Positions 1 through 8,906 of a DNA stretch of 64,000 nt are shown piece by piece (within the stretch, counting starts at the first letter, position 1; every line of letters starts with the position of its first letter). Made by a program: the position numbers and the translations under genes. A model generated the notes under the pieces. That model was not told the DNA's origin and did no database searches. It saw nothing but the letters and a program-made list of their open reading frames with translations. The DNA is taken from positions 62,001-126,000 of the forward strand of contig NZ_QEQQ01000011.1 of assembly GCF_003097235.1 (NCBI RefSeq). Reading direction: 5' to 3'. Source of the stretch: Pseudomonas sp. CC120222-01a. GTDB taxonomy: Bacteria > Pseudomonadota > Gammaproteobacteria > Pseudomonadales > Pseudomonadaceae.

Positions 1-914
1 TCGGCCGCAGTGGTGCAGGCAAGTCATCGCTGCTGCGCACCATCAACCGCCTTGAGCAGCCGAGCCAGGGCCGCGTGCTGATCGACCAGGTGGACATCGC
101 GCCGTTCGACGAAGACCACCTGGTGGCGCTGCGCCGGCGCATCGGCATGATCTTCCAGCACTTCAACCTGATGTCGGCCAAGACCGTGTGGCAGAACGTC
201 GAGCTGCCGTTGAAAGTAGCCGGGGTGGCCAAGGCCGAGCGCCAGCGCAAGGTCCGCGAGCTGCTGGAGCTGGTGGGTTTGCAGGAGAAACATCACGTCT
301 ACCCGGCGCAGCTGTCCGGCGGGCAGAAGCAGCGGGTCGGCATCGCCCGGGCGCTGGTGCATGACCCGGAAATCCTGCTGTGCGACGAAGCCACCTCGGC
401 GCTGGACCCCGAGACCACGGCGTCGATCCTCGAACTGCTGCGCGACATCAACCAGCGCCTGGGGCTGACCGTGGTGCTGATCACCCACGAAATGGCGGTG
501 ATCCGCGACATCTGCCAGCGTGTGGTGGTGCTGGAACGTGGCGCGATCGTCGAGCAGGGCGAAGTCTGGCGCGTGTTCGGCAGCCCACGCCATGAGGTTA
601 CCCGCACCCTGCTGGCACCGTTGCAGACCAAGCTGCCCGCGGCTTTGCAGGCAAACCTGCGCGCCAGCCCGGCGGGCCGTGACAGCGCAGTGGTGCTCAA
701 ACTCACCCTGCTCGGCGAGCCGGCGCTGTCCGACCTGTTTGCCGAACTGGGCGGGCGTGTGCGGCTGCTTCAGGGAGGCGTGGAGACCATCGGCGAACAT
801 GCCCTCGGGCAGTTGATCCTGTCGATCCAGGGCTCACCGCACGACACGCACCTATTGCTCGAACGCGCCCGCCGCTGGGCCGAAGACGTGGAGGTACTGG
901 GCCATGTGGTTTGA
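1..914 (+). CDS. metN: Methionine ABC transporter ATP-binding protein MetN (5' truncated by window edge)
   Basis: ATPase of the MetNIQ importer for methionine and its derivatives. The reading frame is open from base 3. The visible protein begins at the Walker A loop (GRSGAGKS), followed by the Q-loop, the signature LSGGQKQR, Walker [12 protein letters not shown] and the H-loop THE. The last ~75 residues form the NIL/ACT-like domain that in MetN binds methionine and inhibits transport. Only the first few dozen residues are missing. It overlaps metI by 11 bp, so the two are translationally coupled. No metQ (binding protein) follows, so it must lie outside the window. Family assignment is secure; the methionine specificity is by family, and a cysteine/organosulfur role is possible. 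Confidence 0.93.
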   Translation, partial: GRSGAGKSSLLRTINRLEQPSQGRVLIDQVDIAPFDEDHLVALRRRIGMIFQHFNLMSAKTVWQNVELPLKVAGVAKAERQRKVRELLELVGLQEKHHVYPAQLSGGQKQRVGIARALVHDPEILLCDEATSALDPETTASILELLRDINQRLGLTVVLITHEMAVIRDICQRVVVLERGAIVEQGEVWRVFGSPRHEVTRTLLAPLQTKLPAALQANLRASPAGRDSAVVLKLTLLGEPALSDLFAELGGRVRLLQGGVETIGEHALGQLILSIQGSPHDTHLLLERARRWAEDVEVLGHVV

Positions 915-1548
915 TCGCTTGCTCGATGGTCTGCTCGACACCTTGCTGATGGTAGGCGTGTCCTCGCTGGTCGCGCTGCTGGTGGGGGTGCCGATGGCGG
1001 TGCTGCTGGTCACCAGCGACAAGGGTGGCATCTTCGAGGCACCGTTGCTGAACCGGGTGCTGGGCGCCTTCGTCAACCTGTTCCGCTCGATCCCGTTCCT
1101 GATCCTGATGGTCGCGCTGATCCCCTTCACCCGGCTGGTGGTGGGCACCACCTACGGTGTGTGGGCCGCCGTGGTGCCACTGACCATCGCCGCGACGCCG
1201 TTCTTCGCACGGATTGCCGAGGTGAGCCTGCGCGAGGTCGACCATGGCCTGGTGGAGGCGGCGCAGGCCATGGGGTGCCGGCGTTGGCACATCGTCTGGC
1301 ATGTACTGTTGCCAGAGGCGCTGCCGGGGATCGTGGGCGGGTTCACCATTACCCTGGTGACGCTGATCAATTCTTCGGCGATGGCCGGGGCGATTGGCGC
1401 GGGTGGGCTGGGGGATATTGCCTATCGGTATGGGTATCAGCGCTTCGACAGCCAGATCATGTTGACCGTGATTGCCATGCTGGTGGCCTTGGTGGCGCTG
1501 ATCCAGTTGGGTGGAGACCGGTTGGCGAAAGGTTTGAACAAGCGTTGA
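904..1548 (+). CDS. metI: Methionine ABC transporter permease MetI
   Basis: Inner-membrane permease of a MetNI importer, 214 residues, the usual family length, with five predicted membrane segments. The cytoplasmic coupling loop with the EAA motif is visible ([14 protein letters not shown], about residues 112-125), the segment that docks on MetN. It starts inside the end of metN. A GC-rich hairpin lies just after the stop, and the next gene converges from the other strand, so the operon ends here without metQ. Confidence 0.93.
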   Translation: MWFDRLLDGLLDTLLMVGVSSLVALLVGVPMAVLLVTSDKGGIFEAPLLNRVLGAFVNLFRSIPFLILMVALIPFTRLVVGTTYGVWAAVVPLTIAATPFFARIAEVSLREVDHGLVEAAQAMGCRRWHIVWHVLLPEALPGIVGGFTITLVTLINSSAMAGAIGAGGLGDIAYRYGYQRFDSQIMLTVIAMLVALVALIQLGGDRLAKGLNKR

Positions 1549-1554
1549 AGGCCT

Positions 1555-1573
1555 GGGGCTGCAAAGCAGCCCC
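1555..1573. terminator. Hairpin between convergent metI and the GGDEF-EAL gene
   Basis: Perfect 8-bp arms (GGGGCTGC / GCAGCCCC) around an AAA loop lie seven bases after the metI stop and eight bases before the stop of the convergent gene. There is no T-run, so intrinsic termination is plausible but weak. It may equally be a decayed end of a REP element. Confidence 0.4.
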
Positions 1574-1580
1574 GGCAATC

Positions 1581-3476
1581 TCAGCCCCAATGCAGATCCG
1601 CAGCCGGCACCGGCCGCCCGAACCAGTACCCCTGCCCCAGCTGGCACTGCTGCTCCAGCAGGAAGCGCGCCTGCTCCGCCTGTTCGATCCCCTCGGCATG
1701 CACCTGCATGCCCATGCTCCGTGCCAACGCGACGATCACCCGCACGATGGCGATGTCATCGTCATCCTGCGGCAAGCCGGCCACGAAGCCCTGGTCGATC
1801 TTCAGTTTCTGCACCGGCAAGCGCTTGAGCCGCAGCAACGACGAGTACCCCGTGCCAAAGTCATCGATGGCCAGGTTCAGCCCCAGTTCGCGAAGGCGGT
1901 GCAGTTGCTCCAGCGCCACTTCCGGGTCTTCCATGACCGCACTCTCGGTCACTTCCAGCTCCAGCAGCGTCGGCTCCAACCCCGTCTGATGCAGCACGTC
2001 GGCCACCTGCCGGTACAACTCGCGCTGGCCAAACAAGCGACTGGAAATATTGACCGCAACGAACGCCAGCATGCGCCCATCCTCCCGCCACTGGACCATC
2101 TGCCGGCAGGCTTCACGCAACACCCAGGCATCGATCTCGGCAATCAGACCGGTGCGTTCGGCGATGGGGATGAAATCGCTCGGCGGCACCAACCCTCGCT
2201 GTGGATGCTGCCAGCGGACCAATGCCTCGACCCCGATCATCTTCGCCGTGGCCAGGTCATGCACCGGCTGGAAGAACACCCGCAGTTCGTCTTGGGCCAG
2301 CGCCCGGCGCAGCTCGCCCGCGGTTTCCACCCGGTGCTGGGCGTGGGCGGTCAGCTCCTCGGTGTACAGTGCATAGCAGGTGCGGCCATTGCCCTTGGCC
2401 TTGAACAGCGCCGAATCGGCATTGCGCAACAGTTGCTCGGCACTCAGGGCGTCATTGGGGAACAGGCTGATACCCACGCTGGCACTGATGAACAGCCGGT
2501 GGCCATCGAACTCGAAGGGCTCACGCATGCGCTCGATGATGCCCTGCGCCAGCTTGCCGGCCTGGCCAACGTGCTGGCAGTTCTCGGCCAGCACGCCAAA
2601 CTCGTCCCCGCCCAGGCGCGCCAGGGTCACGTTGCTGCCCACTGTCTCACGCAGGCGTTCGCCAACCAGCTTGAGCAACTGGTCGCCGATGGTATGGCCA
2701 AGGCCATCGTTGATGCTCTGAAAGTGATCCAGGTCGAGCAACAGCAATGCGCAGCCGCGCTTGTTGGCCTGCGCCGAAGCCAGCGCCTGCTCGGCGCGAT
2801 CATTGAACAACAGGCGGTTGGGCAGGCCGGTGAGCGGGTCATGGTGCGCCAGGTAGGCCAGTTCCTGCTCGGAGTGCTTGATCGCACTGATATCGCTGAA
2901 CACCGCCACGTAGTGGCTCAGTTCACCGCTGTCATCACGAATGGCGCAGATCGTCTGCCATTGTGGATAGATTTCACCGCTTTTACGGCGGTTCCAGATC
3001 TCGCCGCTCCATTCACCCGTTTCGGCCAGCGCCGCAAAGATCTGCTGGTAGAACGGCGCGCCGTGGCGGCCCGACTTGAACTTGCTGGGGCGATGGCCCA
3101 GCACCTCATCCTGCTGGTAGCCGGTAATGCGCATGAAGGCGCGATTGACGTGCACGATCAGGCCTTGGCGGTCTGTGACCAAAACGCCCTCCAGGGTGCT
3201 GTCGAACACCGCCGCAGCCATGCGCAGGCGCTCGCGGTCCTCGCTGCGCAGGCGCGCGCCGATTCCGATGAAGTTGAGCAAACGGGCACGGGACACGAAG
3301 ATCAGCAAGGCACTGACCAGAACCCACACCACCACGTTGATCTGCCGGCCCACGGTCAACGCCAGGGGGTCGTCAGACATACTGCGCAGGACCACCTCGG
3401 CCAGCACCAACCAGAGGAACGAGAGCACCACATACAGCGCGGCCATGCGCAAGGCGTCGCGAACGGAAACAGACAT
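1581..3476 (-). CDS. Membrane-anchored PAS-GGDEF-EAL cyclic-di-GMP enzyme
   Basis: About 631 residues. Two N-terminal membrane segments (about residues 8-26 and 40-60) precede a PAS domain, a GGDEF domain with an intact RLGGDEFGVL motif, and an EAL domain starting at GVEALVRWQHP. Both active-site signatures look complete, so it could make or break c-di-GMP; in such hybrids the phosphodiesterase activity often dominates. The ATG at 3476 gives MSVSVRDA directly before the first membrane helix; upstream in-frame ATGs at 3512 and 3530 are possible but have no better ribosome site. It is divergent from the desaturase. The position beside desA resembles P. aeruginosa PA0285. The regulated process is unknown. 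Confidence 0.85.
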   Translation of the reverse strand: MSVSVRDALRMAALYVVLSFLWLVLAEVVLRSMSDDPLALTVGRQINVVVWVLVSALLIFVSRARLLNFIGIGARLRSEDRERLRMAAAVFDSTLEGVLVTDRQGLIVHVNRAFMRITGYQQDEVLGHRPSKFKSGRHGAPFYQQIFAALAETGEWSGEIWNRRKSGEIYPQWQTICAIRDDSGELSHYVAVFSDISAIKHSEQELAYLAHHDPLTGLPNRLLFNDRAEQALASAQANKRGCALLLLDLDHFQSINDGLGHTIGDQLLKLVGERLRETVGSNVTLARLGGDEFGVLAENCQHVGQAGKLAQGIIERMREPFEFDGHRLFISASVGISLFPNDALSAEQLLRNADSALFKAKGNGRTCYALYTEELTAHAQHRVETAGELRRALAQDELRVFFQPVHDLATAKMIGVEALVRWQHPQRGLVPPSDFIPIAERTGLIAEIDAWVLREACRQMVQWREDGRMLAFVAVNISSRLFGQRELYRQVADVLHQTGLEPTLLELEVTESAVMEDPEVALEQLHRLRELGLNLAIDDFGTGYSSLLRLKRLPVQKLKIDQGFVAGLPQDDDDIAIVRVIVALARSMGMQVHAEGIEQAEQARFLLEQQCQLGQGYWFGRPVPAADLHWG

Positions 3477-3625
3477 GTCGGGGGGGAAAGCCCATGAAAA
3501 AGGATGGGGCATTATAAGGGCATGAAACATGCCGTGACTTCCTATCTGAAAGGGTGACTGGTTTTATTTCCCCGCCAAGGGATAATCACCCCTTTCTCCC
3601 TGCATTCCCGAGGGCTTCTACATCT

Positions 3626-4810
3626 ATGTGGTACAACGGTCTGCTCGACTTGTCGGCCTGGCAACTGGTTGGCGTCACCCTGCTGATGACTCACCTGACC
3701 ATCGTCAGCGTCACCATCTACCTGCACCGCTACTCCGCCCATCGCGCCCTGGAGCTCAATGGCGCGCTCAAGCACTTCTTCCGTTTCTGGCTGTGGCTGA
3801 CCACGGCACAGAACACCCGCGAATGGACGGCCGTGCACCGCAAGCACCACGCCAAGTGCGAAACCCCGGACGACCCGCACAGCCCGCTGTACAAGGGCCT
3901 GGGCACGGTGCTGCGTAAAGGCGCCGAGCTCTACCGCGAAGAGGCACGCAACCCCGAAACCCTGCGCATCTACGGCAAGAACTGCCCGGAAGACTGGATC
4001 GAGCGCAACCTCTACTCACGCTACAAGCTCGGCGGCATCGTGCTGATGGCGGTCATCGACCTGCTGCTGTTCGGCACCATCGGCATCACCATCTGGGCAG
4101 TGCAGATGATGTGGATTCCGTTCTGGGCCGCCGGCGTGGTCAACGGACTGGGCCATGCGGTCGGCTACCGCAATTTCGAATGCCGTGACGCCGCCACCAA
4201 CCTGGTGCCGTGGGGTATCGTCATCGGCGGCGAAGAGCTGCACAACAACCACCACACCTACCCCAACTCGGCCAAGCTGTCGGTCAAGCGCTGGGAGTTC
4301 GACATGGGCTGGGCGTGGATCCGCCTGTTCTGCCTGCTGCGCCTGGCCAAGGTACAGCGCGTGGCGCCCATCGCCCACCGCGTCGAGGGCAAGGCCAGCC
4401 TGGACATGGACACGGCCATGGCCATCCTCAACAACCGTTTCCAGATCATGGCCCAGTACCGCAAGCTGGTGATCGGCCCGCTAGTCAAGCAGGAGCTGGC
4501 CAAGGTCGATGCCTCGGTACGCCACCGCTTCCGCCGTGCCAAGCGCCTGCTGTCGCGTGAAACCAGCCTGCTGGAAGACCGCCACCACGTGCGCATCGAG
4601 AGCATGCTGGCCCACAGCCAGGCACTGAAGACGATCTACGAGAAGCGCCTGGCCCTGCAACAGATCTGGGCCCGCACCAGCGCCAACGGCCACGATATGC
4701 TGGCCGCCATGAAGGACTGGGTACACGAGGCCGAGGCCAGCGGCATCCATGCCCTGCACGACTTCGCAGCACAGCTGAAAACCTATTCCCTGCGCCCCAC
4801 CGGCGCCTGA
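3626..4810 (+). CDS. desA: Delta-9 fatty acid desaturase (DesA type)
   Basis: Integral-membrane di-iron desaturase, 394 residues, that inserts a double bond into acyl chains of phospholipids or acyl-CoA and so adjusts membrane fluidity. The three histidine boxes are visible: HRYSAH (residues 34-39), HRKHH (71-75) and HNNHH. Hydrophobic segments lie around the first box and before the third. The C-terminal ~130 residues are basic and helical, as in the Pseudomonas DesA group. The start ATG follows a short leader. The gene has its own promoter region facing the GGDEF-EAL gene. Substrate and position specificity are by family. Confidence 0.88.
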   Translation: MWYNGLLDLSAWQLVGVTLLMTHLTIVSVTIYLHRYSAHRALELNGALKHFFRFWLWLTTAQNTREWTAVHRKHHAKCETPDDPHSPLYKGLGTVLRKGAELYREEARNPETLRIYGKNCPEDWIERNLYSRYKLGGIVLMAVIDLLLFGTIGITIWAVQMMWIPFWAAGVVNGLGHAVGYRNFECRDAATNLVPWGIVIGGEELHNNHHTYPNSAKLSVKRWEFDMGWAWIRLFCLLRLAKVQRVAPIAHRVEGKASLDMDTAMAILNNRFQIMAQYRKLVIGPLVKQELAKVDASVRHRFRRAKRLLSRETSLLEDRHHVRIESMLAHSQALKTIYEKRLALQQIWARTSANGHDMLAAMKDWVHEAEASGIHALHDFAAQLKTYSLRPTGA

Positions 4811-4950
4811 TAGCCGCTGATCGGCACGCCCTGCAATGGGGCGTGCCTGCCGGAACTTCCCCCCTGAAAATCCACTCAAACCCGCACATCGCCCGCGTGG
4901 CGGGCCGGTTCGTGGCCGCGCGCCTCATCAATGAGAACTGCTCCGTGCTC

Positions 4951-5937
4951 ATGGCCAAAAACCTCCCTCCGTCGTTGTCAGGTACCCCGCCTCCCGAAGC
5001 TGCGCAAACCTTGCTGGCCCTGCTCCACGCCCAGGGCGAAGTCGCCCGCCTGAGTGAACGCGAACAGCTCTACAGCTCGCTGCTCGACAGCGTCAACGCC
5101 GTGCTCTGGGCCTTCGACTGGGAAACTCGCCAGGTGCTCTACGTCAGCCCCGCCTACGAACGCATCTTCGGTCGCCCGGCCAGCCTGGTGCTGGCCGACT
5201 ACAACGAATGGCGCGACAGCATCTACCCCGACGACCTGGAATTCGCCGAACGCAGCCTGGCCCAGGTGCTGCTCAAGGGCGCAGTGGAGGACCGCGAGTA
5301 CCGCATCCTCAACGCCAGCGGCCAGGTGCGCTGGCTCAGCGACAAGTGCTATATCAACCAGCAGAACGACGGTGACCGGGTGATCATCGTCGGCATCGCC
5401 GAAGACATCACCGAAAAGAAGCAGCTCGAAGGCGAGCTGCAGCGCCTGGCCACCACCGACGTACTGACCCAGAGCAGCAACCGCCGGCACTTCTTCGAGT
5501 GCGCCCAGCAGGCCTTCGACAGTGCCCGTGAAGACGGCACGCCACTGGCCTTCCTGCTGCTGGACATCGACGACTTCAAGCGTATCAATGACAGCTACGG
5601 GCACCAGGAAGGCGACCAGGTGCTGCAGCGCATCGCCGACAGCGGCAAGGCCGTGCTACGCCGTGGCGACCTGTTCGGGCGTATCGGCGGTGAGGAGTTC
5701 GCGGCTGTATTCCCGGGTTGCAATGCTCAGGTGGCCGAGCAGATTGCCGAGCGGTTGCAGCGGGAGATTCAGCGGCAGGGCTTCAGCCATGGCGATGAGG
5801 CGTACAGCGTTACGGTGAGCCAGGGGCTGACCGGGCTGACGGATGAGGACGAGTCGCTGGACAGCTTGTTCGCCCGTGCCGATGCGGCGATGTATCGGGC
5901 CAAGCGGCAGGGCAAGAATCAAATAGTCCGAGGCTGA
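4951..5937 (+). CDS. PAS-GGDEF diguanylate cyclase
   Basis: Soluble protein of 328 residues. An N-terminal PAS/PAC fold of the PAS_3 type (about residues 40-160, starting near LLDSVNAVLWAFDWE) is followed by a GGDEF-family domain with GRIGGEEF. This GGEEF variant is catalytically competent, so synthesis of c-di-GMP is expected. There is no membrane segment. The ATG at 4951 gives MAKNLPPS; an in-frame start 36 codons upstream is open but has no ribosome site. It is followed by a large REP palindrome. The signal sensed by the PAS domain cannot be read. Confidence 0.87.
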   Translation: MAKNLPPSLSGTPPPEAAQTLLALLHAQGEVARLSEREQLYSSLLDSVNAVLWAFDWETRQVLYVSPAYERIFGRPASLVLADYNEWRDSIYPDDLEFAERSLAQVLLKGAVEDREYRILNASGQVRWLSDKCYINQQNDGDRVIIVGIAEDITEKKQLEGELQRLATTDVLTQSSNRRHFFECAQQAFDSAREDGTPLAFLLLDIDDFKRINDSYGHQEGDQVLQRIADSGKAVLRRGDLFGRIGGEEFAAVFPGCNAQVAEQIAERLQREIQRQGFSHGDEAYSVTVSQGLTGLTDEDESLDSLFARADAAMYRAKRQGKNQIVRG

Positions 5938-6045
5938 CTGGGGCCGCTTCGCGCCCCTTTCGCGACACAAGGCCGCTCCTACAGAAGTACGCGATCTTCT
6001 GTAGGAGCGGCCTTGTGTCGCGAAAGGGCCGCAAAGCGGCCCCAG
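5938..6045. repeat. REP/BIME palindrome, type A
   Basis: Two inverted arms begin and end with CTGGGGCCGC / GCGGCCCCAG. Each arm carries the block TTTCGCGACACAAGGCCGCTC and the pair is separated by about ten bases. It is the same family as the elements at 15797, 18231 and 36895. It lies between the convergent ends of the GGDEF and HDOD genes, a typical REP site, and probably stabilises both mRNA ends. Confidence 0.85.
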
Positions 6046-6049
6046 GGTC

Positions 6050-7309
6050 TCAATTCGATGCAGGCTCTTCGGAAGCTGGCGGTGTCTCCTGTTCCTTATC
6101 CTCAGGATTCTCCACCTTGCGCAACCGGCTCAGCTCCGGCAGCCCAACCTTGAGCAAACGCGCGGTCTTGTTGTTGGCGATCTTCTCCAGCCCCTGATCC
6201 GCCGGCAGGCGCGCCAGTTGCCCGGCCAGGTTCAAGGCCAGGATCTCCCGCGAATACACTCCGCCACCCAGCTGGTAGATCGCCGCAATCAGCTCGCGCA
6301 GGCTCAGCGGCAAACGCCAGCGGGTACGCAGCGCCGAGCCGAACGCTGCGCCGAACTCATTGAGCGACAGCTGTACCCGGTCCTCGTCCAGCTCGCCACC
6401 GGCCAGACGCCACTCCTGCAGGCAGCGCAGCACCGCCAGGTCGCCCAGGCAATGCAGCAGGCCGGCACAATAGCAGCGCTCCTGATCCAGTTCGAGCATG
6501 CGCGCCAGCGTGCGGGCGTATTCGGCCGTGTGCAGCGACAGGTTCCAGTAATGCGTGGCATGTTGCGTCAGCAGCGGGTCGCTCAGCCGGGCACTGCGCT
6601 TGAGGGTAAGGCCGAGAATCAGGTTCATGCTCTGAGTGCTGCCGAGCTTGTTCAGCGCCTGCATCAGCGTCTGCACAGGTGCTTCACGGTGCAGGCCGGC
6701 GCTGTTGGCAGCGGCGATGAGCACCGCCGTGATCTGCGGGTCGTCGCGCACTTCCTCTTCAAGCACCTTGAGGTTCAGGCCCTGCGGGTTGAGTGCGCGC
6801 TTGATCGCCACCTGCACATCGGCAAACAGTGGCCCGCCGTCGGCAGTGGCCCGGCGCTGTTCGAGGTAAGCCGGCAGGTTGGCGCCCGGCTGCAACGGCG
6901 GCACCGGGCAGGCAATCTGCTCGCCCACGGCCAGCAGCAGCTCTTCCAGGCTCTTGCGCAGCTTGTCCAGGTTCAGTGGCTTGCTCAGGTAAGCCGTGGG
7001 GTGCAGCGGCAACGCTTCGCGCACGCTGGCGCTATCGCTGCGCTCGCTCATGAGAATGAACGGCAGCCCCGGGCCCTTGGCGCGCACCTTGCGCAGCAGG
7101 TCGAGGCCATCGAGCCCCGCCAGTTCCCGGGCCGCGATGATCAGGTCAGGTTTACTGGCCAGCGCCGTGAGCGCCTGCGAGCCGTCGGCGCAGACCTGCA
7201 AGCGGGCGTCGCAACGCACGCTGAGCAGCATTTCGCTCAGCATTTCGCGTACCCAAGGGTCGCCTTCGGCGATCAATACGCAAGGTGGGGTGGGGTCTGC
7301 AGCACTCAT
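6050..7309 (-). CDS. HDOD-domain protein with degenerate response-regulator receiver
   Basis: 419 residues. The N-terminal ~120 residues fold as a CheY-like receiver, but the phospho-acceptor position is alanine (A60 in IIAARELAGLDG) while the Lys after the last strand (LSKP) is kept. The rest is an HDOD domain (about 160-360), an HD-like fold lacking the metal ligands, found in signalling scaffolds. The ATG at 7309 has AGGAG eight bases upstream. A terminator separates it from gabT, so it has its own promoter. Function is unknown; control of motility or c-di-GMP signalling is suggested only by its neighbours. Confidence 0.8.
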   Translation of the reverse strand: MSAADPTPPCVLIAEGDPWVREMLSEMLLSVRCDARLQVCADGSQALTALASKPDLIIAARELAGLDGLDLLRKVRAKGPGLPFILMSERSDSASVREALPLHPTAYLSKPLNLDKLRKSLEELLLAVGEQIACPVPPLQPGANLPAYLEQRRATADGGPLFADVQVAIKRALNPQGLNLKVLEEEVRDDPQITAVLIAAANSAGLHREAPVQTLMQALNKLGSTQSMNLILGLTLKRSARLSDPLLTQHATHYWNLSLHTAEYARTLARMLELDQERCYCAGLLHCLGDLAVLRCLQEWRLAGGELDEDRVQLSLNEFGAAFGSALRTRWRLPLSLRELIAAIYQLGGGVYSREILALNLAGQLARLPADQGLEKIANNKTARLLKVGLPELSRLRKVENPEDKEQETPPASEEPASN

Positions 7310-7402
7310 GGCCAACTCCTGGTTATCCCTGACACACAGTCCTTCGCAGCTTCCAAGGCAAATCCTTCCACCACCATAGCTTCACCCGGCTTTTCTGGGC
7401 AC

Positions 7403-7430
7403 AAAAAAAACCCGCCTAGGCGGGTTTTTT
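7403..7430. terminator. Rho-independent terminator of gabDT
   Basis: AAACCCGCC-TA-GGCGGGTTT stem with A/T runs on both sides, 17 bp after the gabT stop. It works for minus-strand transcripts and could also act on the other strand. Confidence 0.9.
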
Positions 7431-7446
7431 CATGAAGCGCGTCACA

Positions 7447-8724
7447 TCAGGCGAGTTCAGCGAAGCACTCTTCGATGATGGCCAGGCCTTTGTCCAGCAG
7501 CGCGTCTTCGGCGGTCAGCGGAACCAGGATACGCAGGACGTTGCCGTAGGTGCCGCAAGACAGCAGGATCAGACCCTTGTCGCGTGCCTTGGCCACAACC
7601 TGGGCAACGGCAGCAGCGTTCGGGGTGTGGGTGCCTTTTTCGAAGACTTCCACAGCGATCATCGAGCCCAGACCACGGACATCGCCGATGATCGGGTGCT
7701 TTTCCTGGATCTGGCGCAGGCCAGCGGTCAGGCGCTCACCGACAGCCTTGCTGCGGTCCAGCAGTTTTTCTTCCTCGAACACCTGGATAACGGCCAGAGC
7801 CGCGGCGCAGGCGATCGGCGAACCGGCGTAGGTGCCGCCCAGGCCGCCTGGAGCGATGGCGTCCATGATTTCGGCCTTGCCGCACACACCGGCCAGCGGG
7901 AAGCCGCCAGCGATGGACTTGGCGAAGGTGGTCAGGTCAGGCGCAACACCCATCTGTTCCATGGCGAAGAAGGTGCCGGTACGGCCAGCGCCGGTCTGCA
8001 CTTCGTCGGCGATCAGCAGGATGCCGTGCTTGTCGCACAGTTCGCGCAGGCGCTTCATCAGCTCTTTCGGCGCTGGCAAGAAGCCGCCTTCGCCTTGTAC
8101 TGGCTCGAGGATGATCGCGGCGATGTCGCGTGGCTCGGCGTCGTTCTTGAAGATGCGCTCGACCGAAGCGATGGCGTCGTCAACGCTGACACCGTGCAGT
8201 TCGCTCGGGAACAGGGCGCGGAAGATGCCGCCTGGCATCAGGCCCATGCCAGCGGAGTACGGCACGACCTTGCCGGTCAGGCCCAGGGTCATCATGGTAC
8301 GGCCGTGGTAACCGCCGGTGAAGGCGATCACGCCAGCGCGGCCAGTGGCGGCACGGGCGATCTTGACGGCGTTCTCAACAGCTTCGGAGCCGGTGGAAAC
8401 CAGCAGGGTCTTCTTGTCGAAGTCACCTGGGACCAGCTTGTTGATCTTTTCGCACAGCTCGACGTAAGGCTCGTAGGCCAGCACCTGGAAGCAGGTGTGG
8501 CTGACCTTGGTCAGCTGCTCTTGCACAGCTGCAACCACTTTCGGGTGCAGGTGGCCGGTGTTCAGTACTGCGATGCCGCCAGCGAAGTCGATCAGTTCGC
8601 GGCCTTCAACGTCGATCACGGTCGAGTTCTTCGCGGATTCGACGAAGATCGGGTGGATCTGGCCAACGCCACGTGGGACGGCGGCGACACGACGTTGCAT
8701 CAAGGATTCGTTGGTCTTGCTCAT
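7447..8724 (-). CDS. gabT: 4-aminobutyrate aminotransferase GabT
   Basis: PLP enzyme of 425 residues, the usual length, transferring the amino group of GABA to 2-oxoglutarate and giving succinate semialdehyde. Class-III aminotransferase features are visible: the cofactor-phosphate segment TGSEAVENAVKIAR, the aspartate in LLIADEVQTGAGRTG, and the PLP lysine in TFAKSIAGGFPL. The ATG at 8724 has GAGGG seven bases upstream. It is the second gene of gabD-gabT, 182 bp after gabD, and ends at a strong terminator. It probably also accepts 5-aminovalerate from lysine breakdown, as known for pseudomonads. Confidence 0.95.
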   Translation of the reverse strand: MSKTNESLMQRRVAAVPRGVGQIHPIFVESAKNSTVIDVEGRELIDFAGGIAVLNTGHLHPKVVAAVQEQLTKVSHTCFQVLAYEPYVELCEKINKLVPGDFDKKTLLVSTGSEAVENAVKIARAATGRAGVIAFTGGYHGRTMMTLGLTGKVVPYSAGMGLMPGGIFRALFPSELHGVSVDDAIASVERIFKNDAEPRDIAAIILEPVQGEGGFLPAPKELMKRLRELCDKHGILLIADEVQTGAGRTGTFFAMEQMGVAPDLTTFAKSIAGGFPLAGVCGKAEIMDAIAPGGLGGTYAGSPIACAAALAVIQVFEEEKLLDRSKAVGERLTAGLRQIQEKHPIIGDVRGLGSMIAVEVFEKGTHTPNAAAVAQVVAKARDKGLILLSCGTYGNVLRILVPLTAEDALLDKGLAIIEECFAELA

Positions 8725-8906
8725 AATGCCCTCATTTGCGCCGATCAGCGGCGCTTTTATTCGGGGGTGGCTGGGAGTGTTCGCGAACAGTATTCGTTGA
8801 TCGACTGCCGTGAACGCCCTGGCCACCAGGTACTGCGATGTCAAAAAGGCCAGCGAGACGTCGCTCTCGCGCCCCGCTGGCAGAGGTAAAACCGTTTACC
8901 CGGCGA

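Noticed and set aside
1161..3497. Long plus-strand open frame of 778 codons antisense to the GGDEF-EAL gene
   Set aside because: It is the mirror of a high-GC coding region; its translation is low-complexity and without motifs, whereas the minus strand encodes clear PAS, GGDEF and EAL domains.
5938..6045. CRISPR-like repeat
   Set aside because: Single inverted pair without spacers; clearly a REP palindrome. No CRISPR array was seen in the window.
7432..8889. Plus-strand open frame of 485 codons opposite gabT
   Set aside because: Shadow of gabT; no ribosome site or recognisable domain.
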